A DNA stretch of 21,230 nucleotides from Syntrophaceae bacterium UBA6252 (lineage in GTDB: Bacteria; Desulfobacterota; Syntrophia; Syntrophales; UBA6807), in NCBI GenBank assembly GCA_002441265.1, contig DJVQ01000050.1, positions 44,644 to 65,873 of the forward strand, in the 5' to 3' direction. The notes under the pieces were generated by a model, which was not told the DNA's origin, searched no databases, and saw only the letters and a program-made list of their open reading frames with translations. Positions 14,460 through 21,230 of the stretch are shown here, one piece after another (the stretch's first letter is position 1; every line of letters starts with the position of its first letter). The position numbers and the translations under genes are program-made.

Positions 14460-14767
14460 CGCGCCCCCCTTGAATCCGCAATGCGGCATGAATAGAAGAT
14501 TTGGCCCCTGTTGACCACTTCCTTCACGAAGACAAGGACACGTTCAGTTCAGGTATCGTTCTCACTTGAGATAATGAGAATAAATTTCAAAGGTTATTTC
14601 CAGACGGCTGTCTGTAAAATAGATAATGTTCCAAGGTCTGTCAAACAATTTCCCGGTCATCCGGAACCATTGAGAGAGAAGGACACCGGTCTTCTCCGAA
14701 TCGCCGATCCGCCACTTTCCCGGAAGCACGGATTCAGGTATCATCACCGGAAAAAGGAGAACCGTCC
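14460..14767. other. Divergent intergenic region, RCC1 protein / DUF72 operon
   Basis: The 308 bases between two divergent genes should hold both promoters. A 5-bp hairpin CAGAC-GGCT-GTCTG lies at 14601-14614 and is followed by TAGATAATG (14620-14628), a possible -10 for the rightward operon. A short palindrome CCGCAATGCGG lies near 14475-14485. No open frame or RNA gene was recognised. Confidence 0.45.
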
Positions 14768-15589
14768 ATGAAAGGCCGGGGAAAAGTTCATGTGGGGACT
14801 TCTGGCTGGCACTACGAGGGCTGGTCGGGACCCTTCTATCCCGAAGGTTTCCCCAAGAGGGCGTTTCTGTCTTATTATGCACAACATTTTCACACCGTGG
14901 AAATCAATAATTCCTTTTACCGGCTTCCCGGAGAAGACACCCTGAAAACCTGGGCCTCAACCGTTCCGGACGGATTCGTCTTCGCCGTGAAGGCAAGCCG
15001 CTACATCACCCACATGAAGAAGCTGAAGGATGCGCAGGAGTCCGTATCCTTCTTCCTGAAACACATCGAGGTGCTGAACGGCAAACTGGGTCCCGTCCTC
15101 TTTCAACTGCCTCCAAGGTGGCGGTTCGATGCCGGCCGATTCCAGTGTTTCCTCGAGGCGCTGCCCGCAGGACACCGGTACGCCGTCGAGCTTCGGGACC
15201 GGTCCTGGCAGAACCCCGCCGCCTGTGAGCTGATGAAGAAGCACGGCGTCGCCTTCTGCATTTACGATCTCGCCGGCTACCAGTCCCCCAGGGAGATTAC
15301 GGCGGACTTCGTTTACATCCGCCTCCACGGGCCCGGCGGCGCCTACCGGGGAAAATACGGAACCTCGGCGTTGTCCGGGTGGGCGGACGACCTTTTCGTC
15401 TGGGCCGGCCAGGGAAGGGACGTTTACTGCTACTTCGACAACGACGAGGCGGGATACGCCGTCCAGAACGCCCTGAGTCTCAGGGCGATGACGACATCGC
15501 AGGGAAGCGGCACCGGGCCGAGGCGTTCGACGAAGGGGTTTCGCACTCCGGCGGTTTCCGATGCCGCGGACCAAGGAGATGAAAGATGA
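14768..15589 (+). CDS. DUF72 (YecE-family) TIM-barrel protein
   Basis: The product (273 residues) shows the DUF72 landmarks in order: VGTSGWHYEGWSGPFYP (9-25), FHTVEINNSFYRLP, FVFAVKASRYITHMKKL, LGPVLFQLPPRW, YAVELRDRSW, FVYIRLHGPGGAYRGKYG and VYCYFDNDEAGYAVQNA near the C-terminus. The family is a TIM barrel found throughout bacteria and archaea. Its biochemical role is not established, so no reaction is assigned. AAGGAG (14754-14759) lies 8 nt before the ATG, which fixes the start. The last about 30 residues are Ser/Thr/Gly-rich and go beyond the usual family end. The stop overlaps the ATG of the VOC gene (ATGA), so the two genes are translationally coupled. Confidence 0.88.
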   Translation: MKGRGKVHVGTSGWHYEGWSGPFYPEGFPKRAFLSYYAQHFHTVEINNSFYRLPGEDTLKTWASTVPDGFVFAVKASRYITHMKKLKDAQESVSFFLKHIEVLNGKLGPVLFQLPPRWRFDAGRFQCFLEALPAGHRYAVELRDRSWQNPAACELMKKHGVAFCIYDLAGYQSPREITADFVYIRLHGPGGAYRGKYGTSALSGWADDLFVWAGQGRDVYCYFDNDEAGYAVQNALSLRAMTTSQGSGTGPRRSTKGFRTPAVSDAADQGDER

Positions 15590-16005
15590 GACCACGAATC
15601 AACATGATCACGCTGGGCGTCAGGAACATGGAGGAGGCGGTCCGATTCTACGAGAAGGGGCTCGGGTTTCCCCGCATGCCCTTCGAAGGCGGCGCCGTTT
15701 TTTTCACCCTGAACGGCTCGTGGCTGTCGCTGTATCCATGGAACGCCCTTGCCGAAGACGCCGCCGTGAACGCGGACGGATCCGGTTTCCGCGGGATCAC
15801 GCTGGCCCACGTGGTGTCAACCAGGGAGGAGGTCCGGGATGTCCTGGACCGGGCGGTCCGGGCCGGCGGAAAGCTGGTGAAACCGGCGCAGGAGGTGTTC
15901 TGGGGCGGCTATTCGGGATATTTCGCGGATCCAGACGGACATTTATGGGAGGTCGCCTGGAATCCCCATTTCCGGCCCGGTCCCGGGGACGAAGACGAAG
16001 CGTGA
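15586..16005 (+). CDS. VOC (glyoxalase/bleomycin-resistance-like) family protein
   Basis: The product (139 residues) is a small two-repeat vicinal-oxygen-chelate protein. The first beta-alpha unit reads INMITLGVRNMEEAVRFYEKGLGFPR (5-30). The second has GITLAHVVSTREEVRDVLDRAVRAGGKLVKPAQ, and the family end motif YFADPDGHLWEVAW lies at about 113-126. H121 and E124 would be the C-terminal metal-ligand positions, but the N-terminal ligand position is occupied by a non-typical residue, so metal-dependent glyoxalase activity is not assured. Members of this size often bind or modify small molecules; substrate unknown. The ATG overlaps the DUF72 stop by 4 nt, with AAGGAG 7 nt upstream, so it is the second gene of a two-gene operon. 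Confidence 0.88.
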   Translation: MRPRINMITLGVRNMEEAVRFYEKGLGFPRMPFEGGAVFFTLNGSWLSLYPWNALAEDAAVNADGSGFRGITLAHVVSTREEVRDVLDRAVRAGGKLVKPAQEVFWGGYSGYFADPDGHLWEVAWNPHFRPGPGDEDEA

Positions 16006-16046
16006 GGGGGCGCCCACCGGGGCTCCACCGGGGAGGTTTTTTTCAT

Positions 16047-16076
16047 TTGACAGGGCAAAACACATCATTGTAATCT
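16047..16076 (+). promoter_or_regulatory. Candidate promoter upstream of the PilZ gene
   Basis: A perfect TTGACA (16047-16052) is followed after 18 nt by TAATCT (16071-16076, only partly like TATAAT). It would give a leader of about 195 nt before the PilZ start. The leader shows no recognised riboswitch. Confidence 0.3.
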
Positions 16077-16280
16077 TTATAGAAGAAGTATGCTTCGTTT
16101 CCGCTCCGGCGCGTTCCGATTTCACTGATCTCAAGCTTTTCCCGATTTCAACCGATACTCCTTCTAGATGTACGCTCCCGCGGTCCGGCGGATTCCCGCT
16201 CTCCGGCGCGGGGAGACAGGCCTTCAAAGTGCGGGCGACCGAAACGGCAAGGGTTCCGTTCTTACCGAAAGGTGACCGAC

Positions 16281-16712
16281 ATGTTCAAGGATCTGAGACT
16301 TCACAAGCGCTTCCAGGCCAGGGAAGGGGCGTGCGCTTCCTTCATGAACCCGGGATTCTCCCCCGCCGCCCGGATCGGGCAGGTGCTGGACATGAGCAAA
16401 GGGGGAATCGCATTGAAATACCTGTCCAACAGGGACGGATACGAAAAAGGCCGGTCCGTTCTCATCGAACTCTTCAATGTCTCCAATCCCGTCCTCACCA
16501 CGGGAGAGATCCCGTGCAGGGTCGTCTACGATGTCCCGCTGACGGACAACCCCCCGGACTCGATGAATATCCGGAGATGCGGAATGGCATTCGGCAGACT
16601 GTCGAACCTGCAATCCTGCCATGTGGACCATTTCATGGCCACCTGCGTCTGCGATCCCGGGGAGCCTCGGTCCGCCGGCCGTCAGACCGGACGAATTCGC
16701 AGGGAACCTTGA
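16281..16712 (+). CDS. PilZ-domain protein (putative c-di-GMP receptor)
   Basis: The product (143 residues) is a single PilZ domain. The two c-di-GMP-binding signatures are present: RLHKR (RxxxR, near residues 6-10) and DMSKGGIAL ((D/N)xSxxG, about 38-46). The barrel strands follow (SVLIELFNV, IPCRVVYDV, CGMAFGRLS). Such stand-alone PilZ proteins bind cyclic di-GMP and pass the signal to motility, pilus or polysaccharide systems by protein contact. The partner is not evident here, although a PilW-like prepilin gene and a chemoreceptor gene lie within 4 kb. The frame can also begin at GTG 16272, but that GTG lies inside GAAAGGTGA, which is the ribosome binding site for ATG 16281, so the ATG is preferred. 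The C-terminal about 20 residues are basic and not part of the fold. Confidence 0.85.
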   Translation: MFKDLRLHKRFQAREGACASFMNPGFSPAARIGQVLDMSKGGIALKYLSNRDGYEKGRSVLIELFNVSNPVLTTGEIPCRVVYDVPLTDNPPDSMNIRRCGMAFGRLSNLQSCHVDHFMATCVCDPGEPRSAGRQTGRIRREP

Positions 16713-16848
16713 CGACACTTCTTCGAGCGGCGAAGGAAAAAGCTTCTCGGGCAGGGCGCCCGATTCCCGGCGACCGAGGCGTGCTTTCAGTGCGCCGCGG
16801 GGAGGAGGGATGACGGGCAACGAAGCATAGGGACTTTTTCCGAAGCCG

Positions 16849-18129
16849 TCAGACCTGAATTTTCGTAAAGAGAAACTCCAGATACCGCGACTTCATCTGC
16901 CGGCTCGCCAGGAGCCGGTGAAGAGGAGGGAGCTTCAGGATCACGCCGAGAATCGCCGCCATGACGCGATGGCTCGTCAGGGCATGGTTGTCGAATATGA
17001 GGTTCTGCAGTTTCCCCCGTTCGATGGCCATGAGAACCACCCGATGGGCCGAATTCACCGGCGTCAGGACCCTTTCCTTCCGTGGAAAAAGCCGGATTGC
17101 TTCCGCGGGGCATACGCGGACGCACACGCCGCAGCCCAGACAGATGTCGTCGTCCAGGCGGGCGACCCGCCGATTTCTCTTCTTCGGATCGTTCGCGGAA
17201 ACGAGACCCATGGCGTTCACCGGGCAGAAGGAAACGCATTTCCCGCAACCGTTGCATGCCGCCCCGTCCAGGCGGGGCAGGAAATTCGACGTGTGCACGG
17301 GATGGAGAAATCCGAAGCGGCGCCCTGCGATCATCGCCTCGCAGCAGCAGCCGCAGCAGTTGCAGATGAAATTCACCCGTTCCCTCACGTTTTCCCCGAA
17401 CTGGACGAGGTTGTTCCCATAGGCCTCTTCCAGGAGGGACAGGCATTCCTCCCGGTCCACCCTGCGGGCGACCCGGTGCCGGATCAGGGACGAGGCCGTG
17501 TTGTTGAAAGTCATGCAGATCTCTTTCGGAGCTCCGCAGGCCTTTCCCAGGTGTTCCATTTTGTGCCGGCAGTAACACACGCCGACGGCGATGTCCGTGG
17601 CGGAACGGATGATGTGGGAGGCCCTTTCATAGTCCAGGACATGAAGGGAGAGTTCCGGCGGGACGGCGGGCTCGTGAACGAACACGCGCCCCAGGTTGGT
17701 TTCCCCGTCGGCGAAAAGGGCCCTGATGAAGTCCTCCTCCACGTTCAGGTACTCGTAGAACAACTCGGCCAGGACCTTCTGGTCCACGTCGTCCCGGATC
17801 CGCATCATGGAAAACTCGAAAAATCCGGCCATGGGCGGCGGAAGGACATACGTGGAGCGGCCGTTTTCCTCGATGTCCAGGAGAATCCCCTTCCCGGCGA
17901 GGCCGTCGAGGAGGCGTTCCGACTCGGCAGCGGAGAGGCCCCACACCCTGGAAGCCGTCGTTGCGGTGAAAGGGCGGATGGGCAGGAGGGCCACATGGCG
18001 GGCCTCCCGCTCGGAGAACAGGAGTTCAAGGATACGGAAGAGGAGCCGGGACGGCGGCGCCCCCTGGGGGAATCGGTTCAGCCTTTCCGCAAGATCCCTG
18101 TATCCGGCGCGGACGGACATGTGGGCCAT
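16849..18129 (-). CDS. 4Fe-4S protein with winged-helix-like N-terminus and extra cysteine clusters
   Basis: The product (426 residues) carries two ferredoxin-type clusters: CNGCGKCVSFCP (C292, C295, C298, C302) and CLGCGVCVRVCP (C330, C333, C336, C340). Upstream are two further cysteine groups, CYCRHKMEHLGKAC (185-198) and CNCCGCCC (256-263), which could bind another cluster. Residues about 10-100 resemble a winged helix (YRDLAERLNRFPQG.P, then LLFSEREARHVALL). This matches a family common in anaerobic deltaproteobacteria whose partner is usually unknown; a role in electron transfer or redox sensing is inference. No transmembrane segment or Tat signal is seen. The frame is open to 18276 with a TTG at 18159, but ATG 18129 has GGGAG 6 nt upstream and fits the family start. 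It converges with the PilZ gene. Confidence 0.85.
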   Translation of the reverse strand: MAHMSVRAGYRDLAERLNRFPQGAPPSRLLFRILELLFSEREARHVALLPIRPFTATTASRVWGLSAAESERLLDGLAGKGILLDIEENGRSTYVLPPPMAGFFEFSMMRIRDDVDQKVLAELFYEYLNVEEDFIRALFADGETNLGRVFVHEPAVPPELSLHVLDYERASHIIRSATDIAVGVCYCRHKMEHLGKACGAPKEICMTFNNTASSLIRHRVARRVDREECLSLLEEAYGNNLVQFGENVRERVNFICNCCGCCCEAMIAGRRFGFLHPVHTSNFLPRLDGAACNGCGKCVSFCPVNAMGLVSANDPKKRNRRVARLDDDICLGCGVCVRVCPAEAIRLFPRKERVLTPVNSAHRVVLMAIERGKLQNLIFDNHALTSHRVMAAILGVILKLPPLHRLLASRQMKSRYLEFLFTKIQV

Positions 18130-18281
18130 GATCAACTCCCGGACGATTTCGACGTTCAAATCCCCGGGACGCAATCCGCCGGCCCGGGGGTCCGGCGAAA
18201 CTGTATCCTTTCTCCGGAAGGAGTGCAAGGGGAAGACCGCGACACGCCGTTCCCGCGGAAAGGGCCTCCGGCGCAAGGATG

Positions 18282-18305
18282 AAAAAGACCCGGGGAGACT
18301 CCCCC
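18282..18305 (-). terminator. Candidate intrinsic terminator of the PilW-like gene
   Basis: On the minus strand GGGGA-GTC-TCCCC (18304-18292) is followed within 5 nt by TTTTT (18286-18282), just after the PilW-like stop at 18310. The stem is short but GC-rich and correctly placed. Confidence 0.55.
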
Positions 18306-18309
18306 GACG

Positions 18310-18972
18310 TCAGAGATTTCGGGGTACGACCTGGGAAACGAGTTGAAAGGTCCGGTATCCCCCGTTCGGAACATAATCCGGGTCCGGCTTGGATGTTCTT
18401 CCCACGAGGGTGATCTGAATTTTCCGGATGTTCGCCAGGACCGCCGTTACCGCGTCTCCGGCATCGTAATATTGAAAGGTGACGGACTGGATGTTATCCG
18501 CGAGGATGGCGTTCTGCAAAGAGGACGCCGACGTCGCGGACGTCCTTTCCCGGGCGTACCGGATCAGCCGGTGCGGATAGCCTGTCTCCCCAAGAAAATA
18601 GGTGATGTCCTCATTGGGATCGAGAACATCCGTATCGGGCGCATAGGGAGGGTTCGTGCTGGTGATGTTCTGAGTAAATCGGATGGTGGCGCTTGTCGCG
18701 GTCATGATGCCGGGCGTGGGTGCCGCACCCGCCGGGTCGAAACCCGCCATCCTGATTTCCCGGATCATGGTTTCCATTGCCGTGCGGACATTCTGCTGCA
18801 TTTCCGCAACCTGTTCCTGCACTTTGTAAGCCTTGTTCTGTTCCGCGAAAAACTCGTAAGAAGCGGCCAGGACGATGAGTCCCACCCCCATGGCGATGAG
18901 AAGCTCGATCAGGGAAAACCCCCTGCAGCCGGAAAGAGGCATCCCCATTTCTTTCATTTTTTCCCGAATCAT
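18310..18972 (-). CDS. PilW-like type IV minor prepilin
   Basis: The product (about 220 residues) has a class-III prepilin signal: a short basic leader, then G|FSLIELLIAMGVG with the conserved Glu at +5, and a 20-residue hydrophobic helix. The remainder is a long helix (QNKAYKVQEQVAEMQQNVRTAMETMIREIRMAGFDP, PilW-type) and a C-terminal globular part ending in FQLVSQVVPRNL. PilW-type minor pilins prime type IV pilus or type II-like pseudopilus assembly. The gene stands alone, without pilV, pilX, pilE or pilY1 nearby. The start is uncertain: TTG 18993, ATG 18972, 18957 or 18942 are all in frame, and the strong promoter places transcription start near 19020. ATG 18972 is chosen as the first ATG, but the later ones would give a more usual leader length. 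Confidence 0.85.
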   Translation of the reverse strand: MIREKMKEMGMPLSGCRGFSLIELLIAMGVGLIVLAASYEFFAEQNKAYKVQEQVAEMQQNVRTAMETMIREIRMAGFDPAGAAPTPGIMTATSATIRFTQNITSTNPPYAPDTDVLDPNEDITYFLGETGYPHRLIRYARERTSATSASSLQNAILADNIQSVTFQYYDAGDAVTAVLANIRKIQITLVGRTSKPDPDYVPNGGYRTFQLVSQVVPRNL

Positions 18973-18999
18973 ATCCGATGCACGCACGTTCAAAGTCTC

Positions 19000-19017
19000 G
19001 GAGTCCCCACAGACTCC
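19000..19017 (-). other. Hairpin at the 5' end of the PilW-like transcript
   Basis: GGAGTC-6 nt-GACTCC is a perfect 6-bp stem lying 2-3 nt after the predicted transcription start. It could protect the mRNA 5' end or bind a regulator. Confidence 0.5.
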
Positions 19018-19026
19018 CGGACTTTC

Positions 19027-19055
19027 ACTATACGGGCACCGCCGGGAAGTGTCAA
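19027..19055 (-). promoter_or_regulatory. Near-consensus sigma-70 promoter of the PilW-like gene
   Basis: Minus strand: TTGACA (19050-19055), a 17-nt spacer, and TATAGT (19027-19032). The -35 is perfect, the -10 matches 5 of 6 and the spacing is ideal. Transcription should start near 19020, about 48 nt before the assigned start codon. Confidence 0.8.
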
Positions 19056-19358
19056 GTGACTGGGATCACAAAAAAATCAAACGTAATCTGAAATCAGGGA
19101 CGGAGGGGACTCCGGCGCCGCGGCCGGGGCCGGGGGACATCAGCGGTCCCGGCGGCAGCCGCCCGATCCGAAACCCGCCGGACGGGCCGGGCAAGGAGCA
19201 TCGGAAAACGCGCGGCCGGGGGCGTCGATCAGGAAGGAACGGGCCCGATACACCGTGGAGGGAACGGTTGAAAGGGGGAACGGCAGGCCGCAGACACACG
19301 ATGGACCCCATTGGCAACGAGTCATATATAACTATCTATAAATATTATATAATAATTT
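19056..19358. other. Intergenic stretch, GC-rich then sharply AT-rich; no gene recognised
   Basis: 19090-19315 is very GC-rich without a convincing frame. At 19323-19358 it switches abruptly to an almost pure AT stretch (TATATAAC, then AATATTATATAATAATTT), which could be an UP-type or easily melted element. No RNA gene was recognised. Confidence 0.45.
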
Positions 19359-19402
19359 GATTTCGCGAATCATCCTGACATGAAACGCCTCATGACACTC
19401 AC

Positions 19403-19447
19403 TTAGATATCATCTAACCGGATACCCCACAAAATAGGGGAATCCGG
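19403..19447. promoter_or_regulatory. Two adjacent palindromes upstream of the chemoreceptor promoter
   Basis: TTAGAT-ATC-ATCTAA (19403-19417) is a perfect 15-nt palindrome. Directly next to it, CCGGATACCCC (19418-19428) and GGGGAATCCGG (19437-19447) form an inverted repeat with 10 of 11 matches around an 8-nt centre. They lie 20-65 nt upstream of the -35 box, where regulators bind. An 8-bp palindrome TTCGCGAA lies at 19362-19369. Confidence 0.55.
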
Positions 19448-19467
19448 AGCTATCACATTATTTTCAC

Positions 19468-19497
19468 TTGACAATATGAAAATCGATAATCTATAGA
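19468..19497 (+). promoter_or_regulatory. Candidate sigma-70 promoter of the chemoreceptor gene
   Basis: TTGACA (19468-19473) is followed after 18 nt by TATAGA (19492-19497). The transcription start would fall near 19504, directly before the first hairpin of the leader. No sigma-28 or sigma-54 signature was seen. Confidence 0.6.
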
Positions 19498-19503
19498 AAT
19501 TTA

Positions 19504-19834
19504 AAATTGCCGGGAATCGGCAATGGGAGCCACCATTCGGCGACATCCCCGCCTATCCGGAAAGGCGGAAAAAAATCGCCGGCTTCGGCTAGAATGTTCG
19601 GAACGGAAGGGGGGCCTCGATCCCCTTCGGGAAATCGATCTCTGCACGCGGAATATGACCGCCGGAGGCGCCGGTGCGTGCGACCGGCTCCGGAGAATCG
19701 CAGACTTCGGCTGCGGGAGATCCCCTTGAAACCCTTCAACGGCAAATCATTGTCCCGGAATTCCTGAATGCAAGGGAAACGGACCGACTGTTGCGTCTGG
19801 ATGGTATCGACATCAGCGATCGGGAGGTTGTGGT
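19504..19834 (+). promoter_or_regulatory. Structured leader of the chemoreceptor gene (possible regulatory RNA)
   Basis: Six hairpins follow one another: ATTGCCG/CGGCAAT (19506-19524), CCGCCT/AGGCGG (19549-19568), GGC-UUCG-GCT (19581-19590), TCGAT..CC-UUCG-GG..ATCGA (19617-19638), CCGGAG.CCGGT/ACCGG.CTCCGG with a 3-nt bulge (19662-19693), and CGCAG/CTGCG with a C(UUCG)G end (19699-19715). The remaining about 120 nt to the ribosome binding site show less structure. No known riboswitch consensus was recognised, including cyclic di-GMP types. The stems are seen; an RNA function is inference. Confidence 0.45.
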
Positions 19835-21230
19835 ATGCGAAAACGGTTATCTTTCAGCATGGGCAGTTTGAGAATGAAACTCATTTTGGGCGGATGCCTG
19901 ATGGCCATCATCCCGGTGATCGTTCTTGGAAGCATCTCCATTTACAACTCGAAGACCAGTATCGAGAAGGAAACGAATCAGCAGATCCTCATGATTTCGA
20001 AGAGCATTGCGGACATGGTGGATTCGGTGATGGTCCTGGAAGGGACCATGCTGGCCACGCTGGCGCAGCGGGACGCGCTCATCCAGTCGGTCAAGACGGG
20101 AAACGAGGAAGGCGATCTGCAGCAGGCCGATTTCGTGTTCATGACGGAACTTGCCAAGACCCAGGTCGTCGTCCAGGACCGGTATGATTCCATTATCGTC
20201 ACGGGGAAAAACGGCATCGTCATCACCGACAGCATGTACGGCCTTTCAAAGGGGATGAGCATTGCGGACAATGCGTATTTCAAGAAGGCCATGCAGGGCC
20301 TGCCGAATTGCGAAACCGTCGTCATCTCGGAGAAGACGAACGAACCCGTCTGCACGATCGTCTACCCGGTGCGGGATGAAAACGACCAGGTGATCGGCGT
20401 GGTCGCCGGCTTCATGAAAGTCACCTTCCTTGCCGCCCAGATCAACGAGATCAGGCTGGGGAAAACCGGTCACGCCTACATGATCAACAAGGAAGGCGTG
20501 GTGATCGTCTATTCCGATCCGGCTCAGGTCCTGAAGCTCAACCTGGCAAAGGAAGAGGGCATGGAGGAAGTGACGCGCAGGGCCGTCTCCGGCGAGACGG
20601 GCGTCCAGGAATATACCTTCAAGGGCACAAGGGAATATGCCGGATTTTCTCCCGTCAGGACGAACGGATGGAGCATCGTGACGGCCGTTCCGGTTAAGGA
20701 AATGGTGCAGTCCGTTACCGCGACCCGGAACATCATCGTTGTCGGCGTCGTCGTCTTCGCCCTTCTCTCCATCGTTCTTTCCTATCTGGCCGCCGGCAGG
20801 ATCGTCGCACCCGTTCAGAAGGCCGTCGACAAACTGAATCTGAGTTCCGACGAGATCACGACCGCATCTTCGGAGGTGGCGCAGGCCAGCCAGAATCTCG
20901 CCGAAGGGGCTTCCGAACAGGCCGCGGCCATCGAGGAGACGTCCTCCTCCCTCGAGGAGATGTCGTCCATGACGAAACAGAACGCCGACAACGCGGGAAA
21001 GGCCAGGGAATACATGGCGGAAGCCCGGATCATCGTCGACCGCGTCAACCAGCACATCGAAAACATGTCCAAGGCGGTGAAGGAGGCGACCAAATCCAGC
21101 GAGGAGACGGGAAAAATCATCAAGACCATCGACGAGATCGCCTTTCAGACCAACCTGCTGGCCCTCAACGCGGCGGTCGAGGCGGCCAGGGCCGGGGAAG
21201 CCGGAGCGGGGTTCGCCGTCGTGGCCGAGG
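19835..21230 (+). CDS. Methyl-accepting chemotaxis protein, 5' part (3' end outside window)
   Basis: The frame from ATG 19835 stays open through the window end (465 codons). GGGAGG lies 7 nt upstream of the ATG. Order: N-terminal transmembrane helix (about 14-35, LRMKLILGG then AIIPVIVLG), a periplasmic Cache-like sensor (about 40-295, with VTGKNGIVITDS, IADNAYFKKA, PVRDENDQVIGVV, GKTGHAYMINKEG and TNGWSIVTAVP), a second helix (about 299-320, NIIVVGVVVFALLSIVLSY), then the cytoplasmic coiled coil with methylation-type EETSSSLEEM (367-376) and the start of the receptor tip at IDEIAFQTNLLALNAAVEAARAGE (432-455). A complete HAMP domain is not obvious: only about 15 residues (GRIVAPVQKAV) separate the second helix from the coil. 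The ligand is unknown; Cache sensors usually bind small organic acids or amino acids. It should signal to CheA/CheW, not in the window. Confidence 0.93.
   Translation, partial: MRKRLSFSMGSLRMKLILGGCLMAIIPVIVLGSISIYNSKTSIEKETNQQILMISKSIADMVDSVMVLEGTMLATLAQRDALIQSVKTGNEEGDLQQADFVFMTELAKTQVVVQDRYDSIIVTGKNGIVITDSMYGLSKGMSIADNAYFKKAMQGLPNCETVVISEKTNEPVCTIVYPVRDENDQVIGVVAGFMKVTFLAAQINEIRLGKTGHAYMINKEGVVIVYSDPAQVLKLNLAKEEGMEEVTRRAVSGETGVQEYTFKGTREYAGFSPVRTNGWSIVTAVPVKEMVQSVTATRNIIVVGVVVFALLSIVLSYLAAGRIVAPVQKAVDKLNLSSDEITTASSEVAQASQNLAEGASEQAAAIEETSSSLEEMSSMTKQNADNAGKAREYMAEARIIVDRVNQHIENMSKAVKEATKSSEETGKIIKTIDEIAFQTNLLALNAAVEAARAGEAGAGFAVVAE

Noticed and set aside
16918..18282. 454-codon plus-strand frame opposite the 4Fe-4S gene
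   Set aside because: The sense strand encodes unmistakable cysteine clusters; the antisense translation has no domain.
19504..19834. Cyclic di-GMP (GEMM) riboswitch upstream of the chemoreceptor
   Set aside because: The conserved GEMM core sequences (such as the GGACGCAAAGC-type segment) are absent, so it is reported only as unknown structure.
19674..19871. 65-codon frame overlapping the chemoreceptor start
   Set aside because: It overlaps the receptor start by 37 nt, lacks a ribosome binding site, and lies in the hairpin-rich leader.

Overview
The window reads as a high-GC, probably anaerobic Gram-negative chromosome. The best guess is a deltaproteobacterium of the Syntrophales type. This rests on codon and GC style, a bacterial-lineage HrpA, a periplasmic AMIN/LysM amidase, a two-cluster 4Fe-4S protein with an N-terminal helix-turn-helix-like region, a PilW-type prepilin and a secreted RCC1 protein. 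No 16S gene is present, so the assignment is inference.

Layout. 1-5818 is housekeeping: the 3' part of a DEAH helicase gene (hrpA), a convergent cell-wall amidase, and a divergent metF. A tRNA-Arg(CCG) with a strong terminator follows (5888-6004). From about 6005 to 11880 the sequence changes character: it becomes visibly less GC-rich in places and holds two transposase relics, a hexanucleotide repeat, a complete abiE-type toxin-antitoxin pair under a nested inverted-repeat operator, two different PD-(D/E)XK nuclease-like proteins (one with an EVE/PUA-like N-terminal domain) and a Panacea-domain (DUF4065) protein. I read this as a degenerate defence island next to a tRNA gene, although no integrase or second att copy is visible.

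11904-21230 returns to high-GC genes: a secreted RCC1 propeller protein with a duplicated C-terminal module pair, a DUF72-VOC two-gene operon, a PilZ protein, a 4Fe-4S protein, a solitary PilW-like minor prepilin with a near-perfect sigma-70 promoter, and the 5' part of a Cache-type chemoreceptor that runs off the window. The chemoreceptor is preceded by about 330 nt of leader rich in hairpins, three of which can form C(UUCG)G tetraloops.

The most promising places for something new are the nuclease/Panacea module (8765-11763) and the structured leader plus palindromes upstream of the chemoreceptor (19359-19834). Several starts are moved inward from the longest reading frame because promoters or ribosome binding sites decide them (amidase, metF, abiEi, EVE nuclease, RCC1, PilZ, 4Fe-4S protein).
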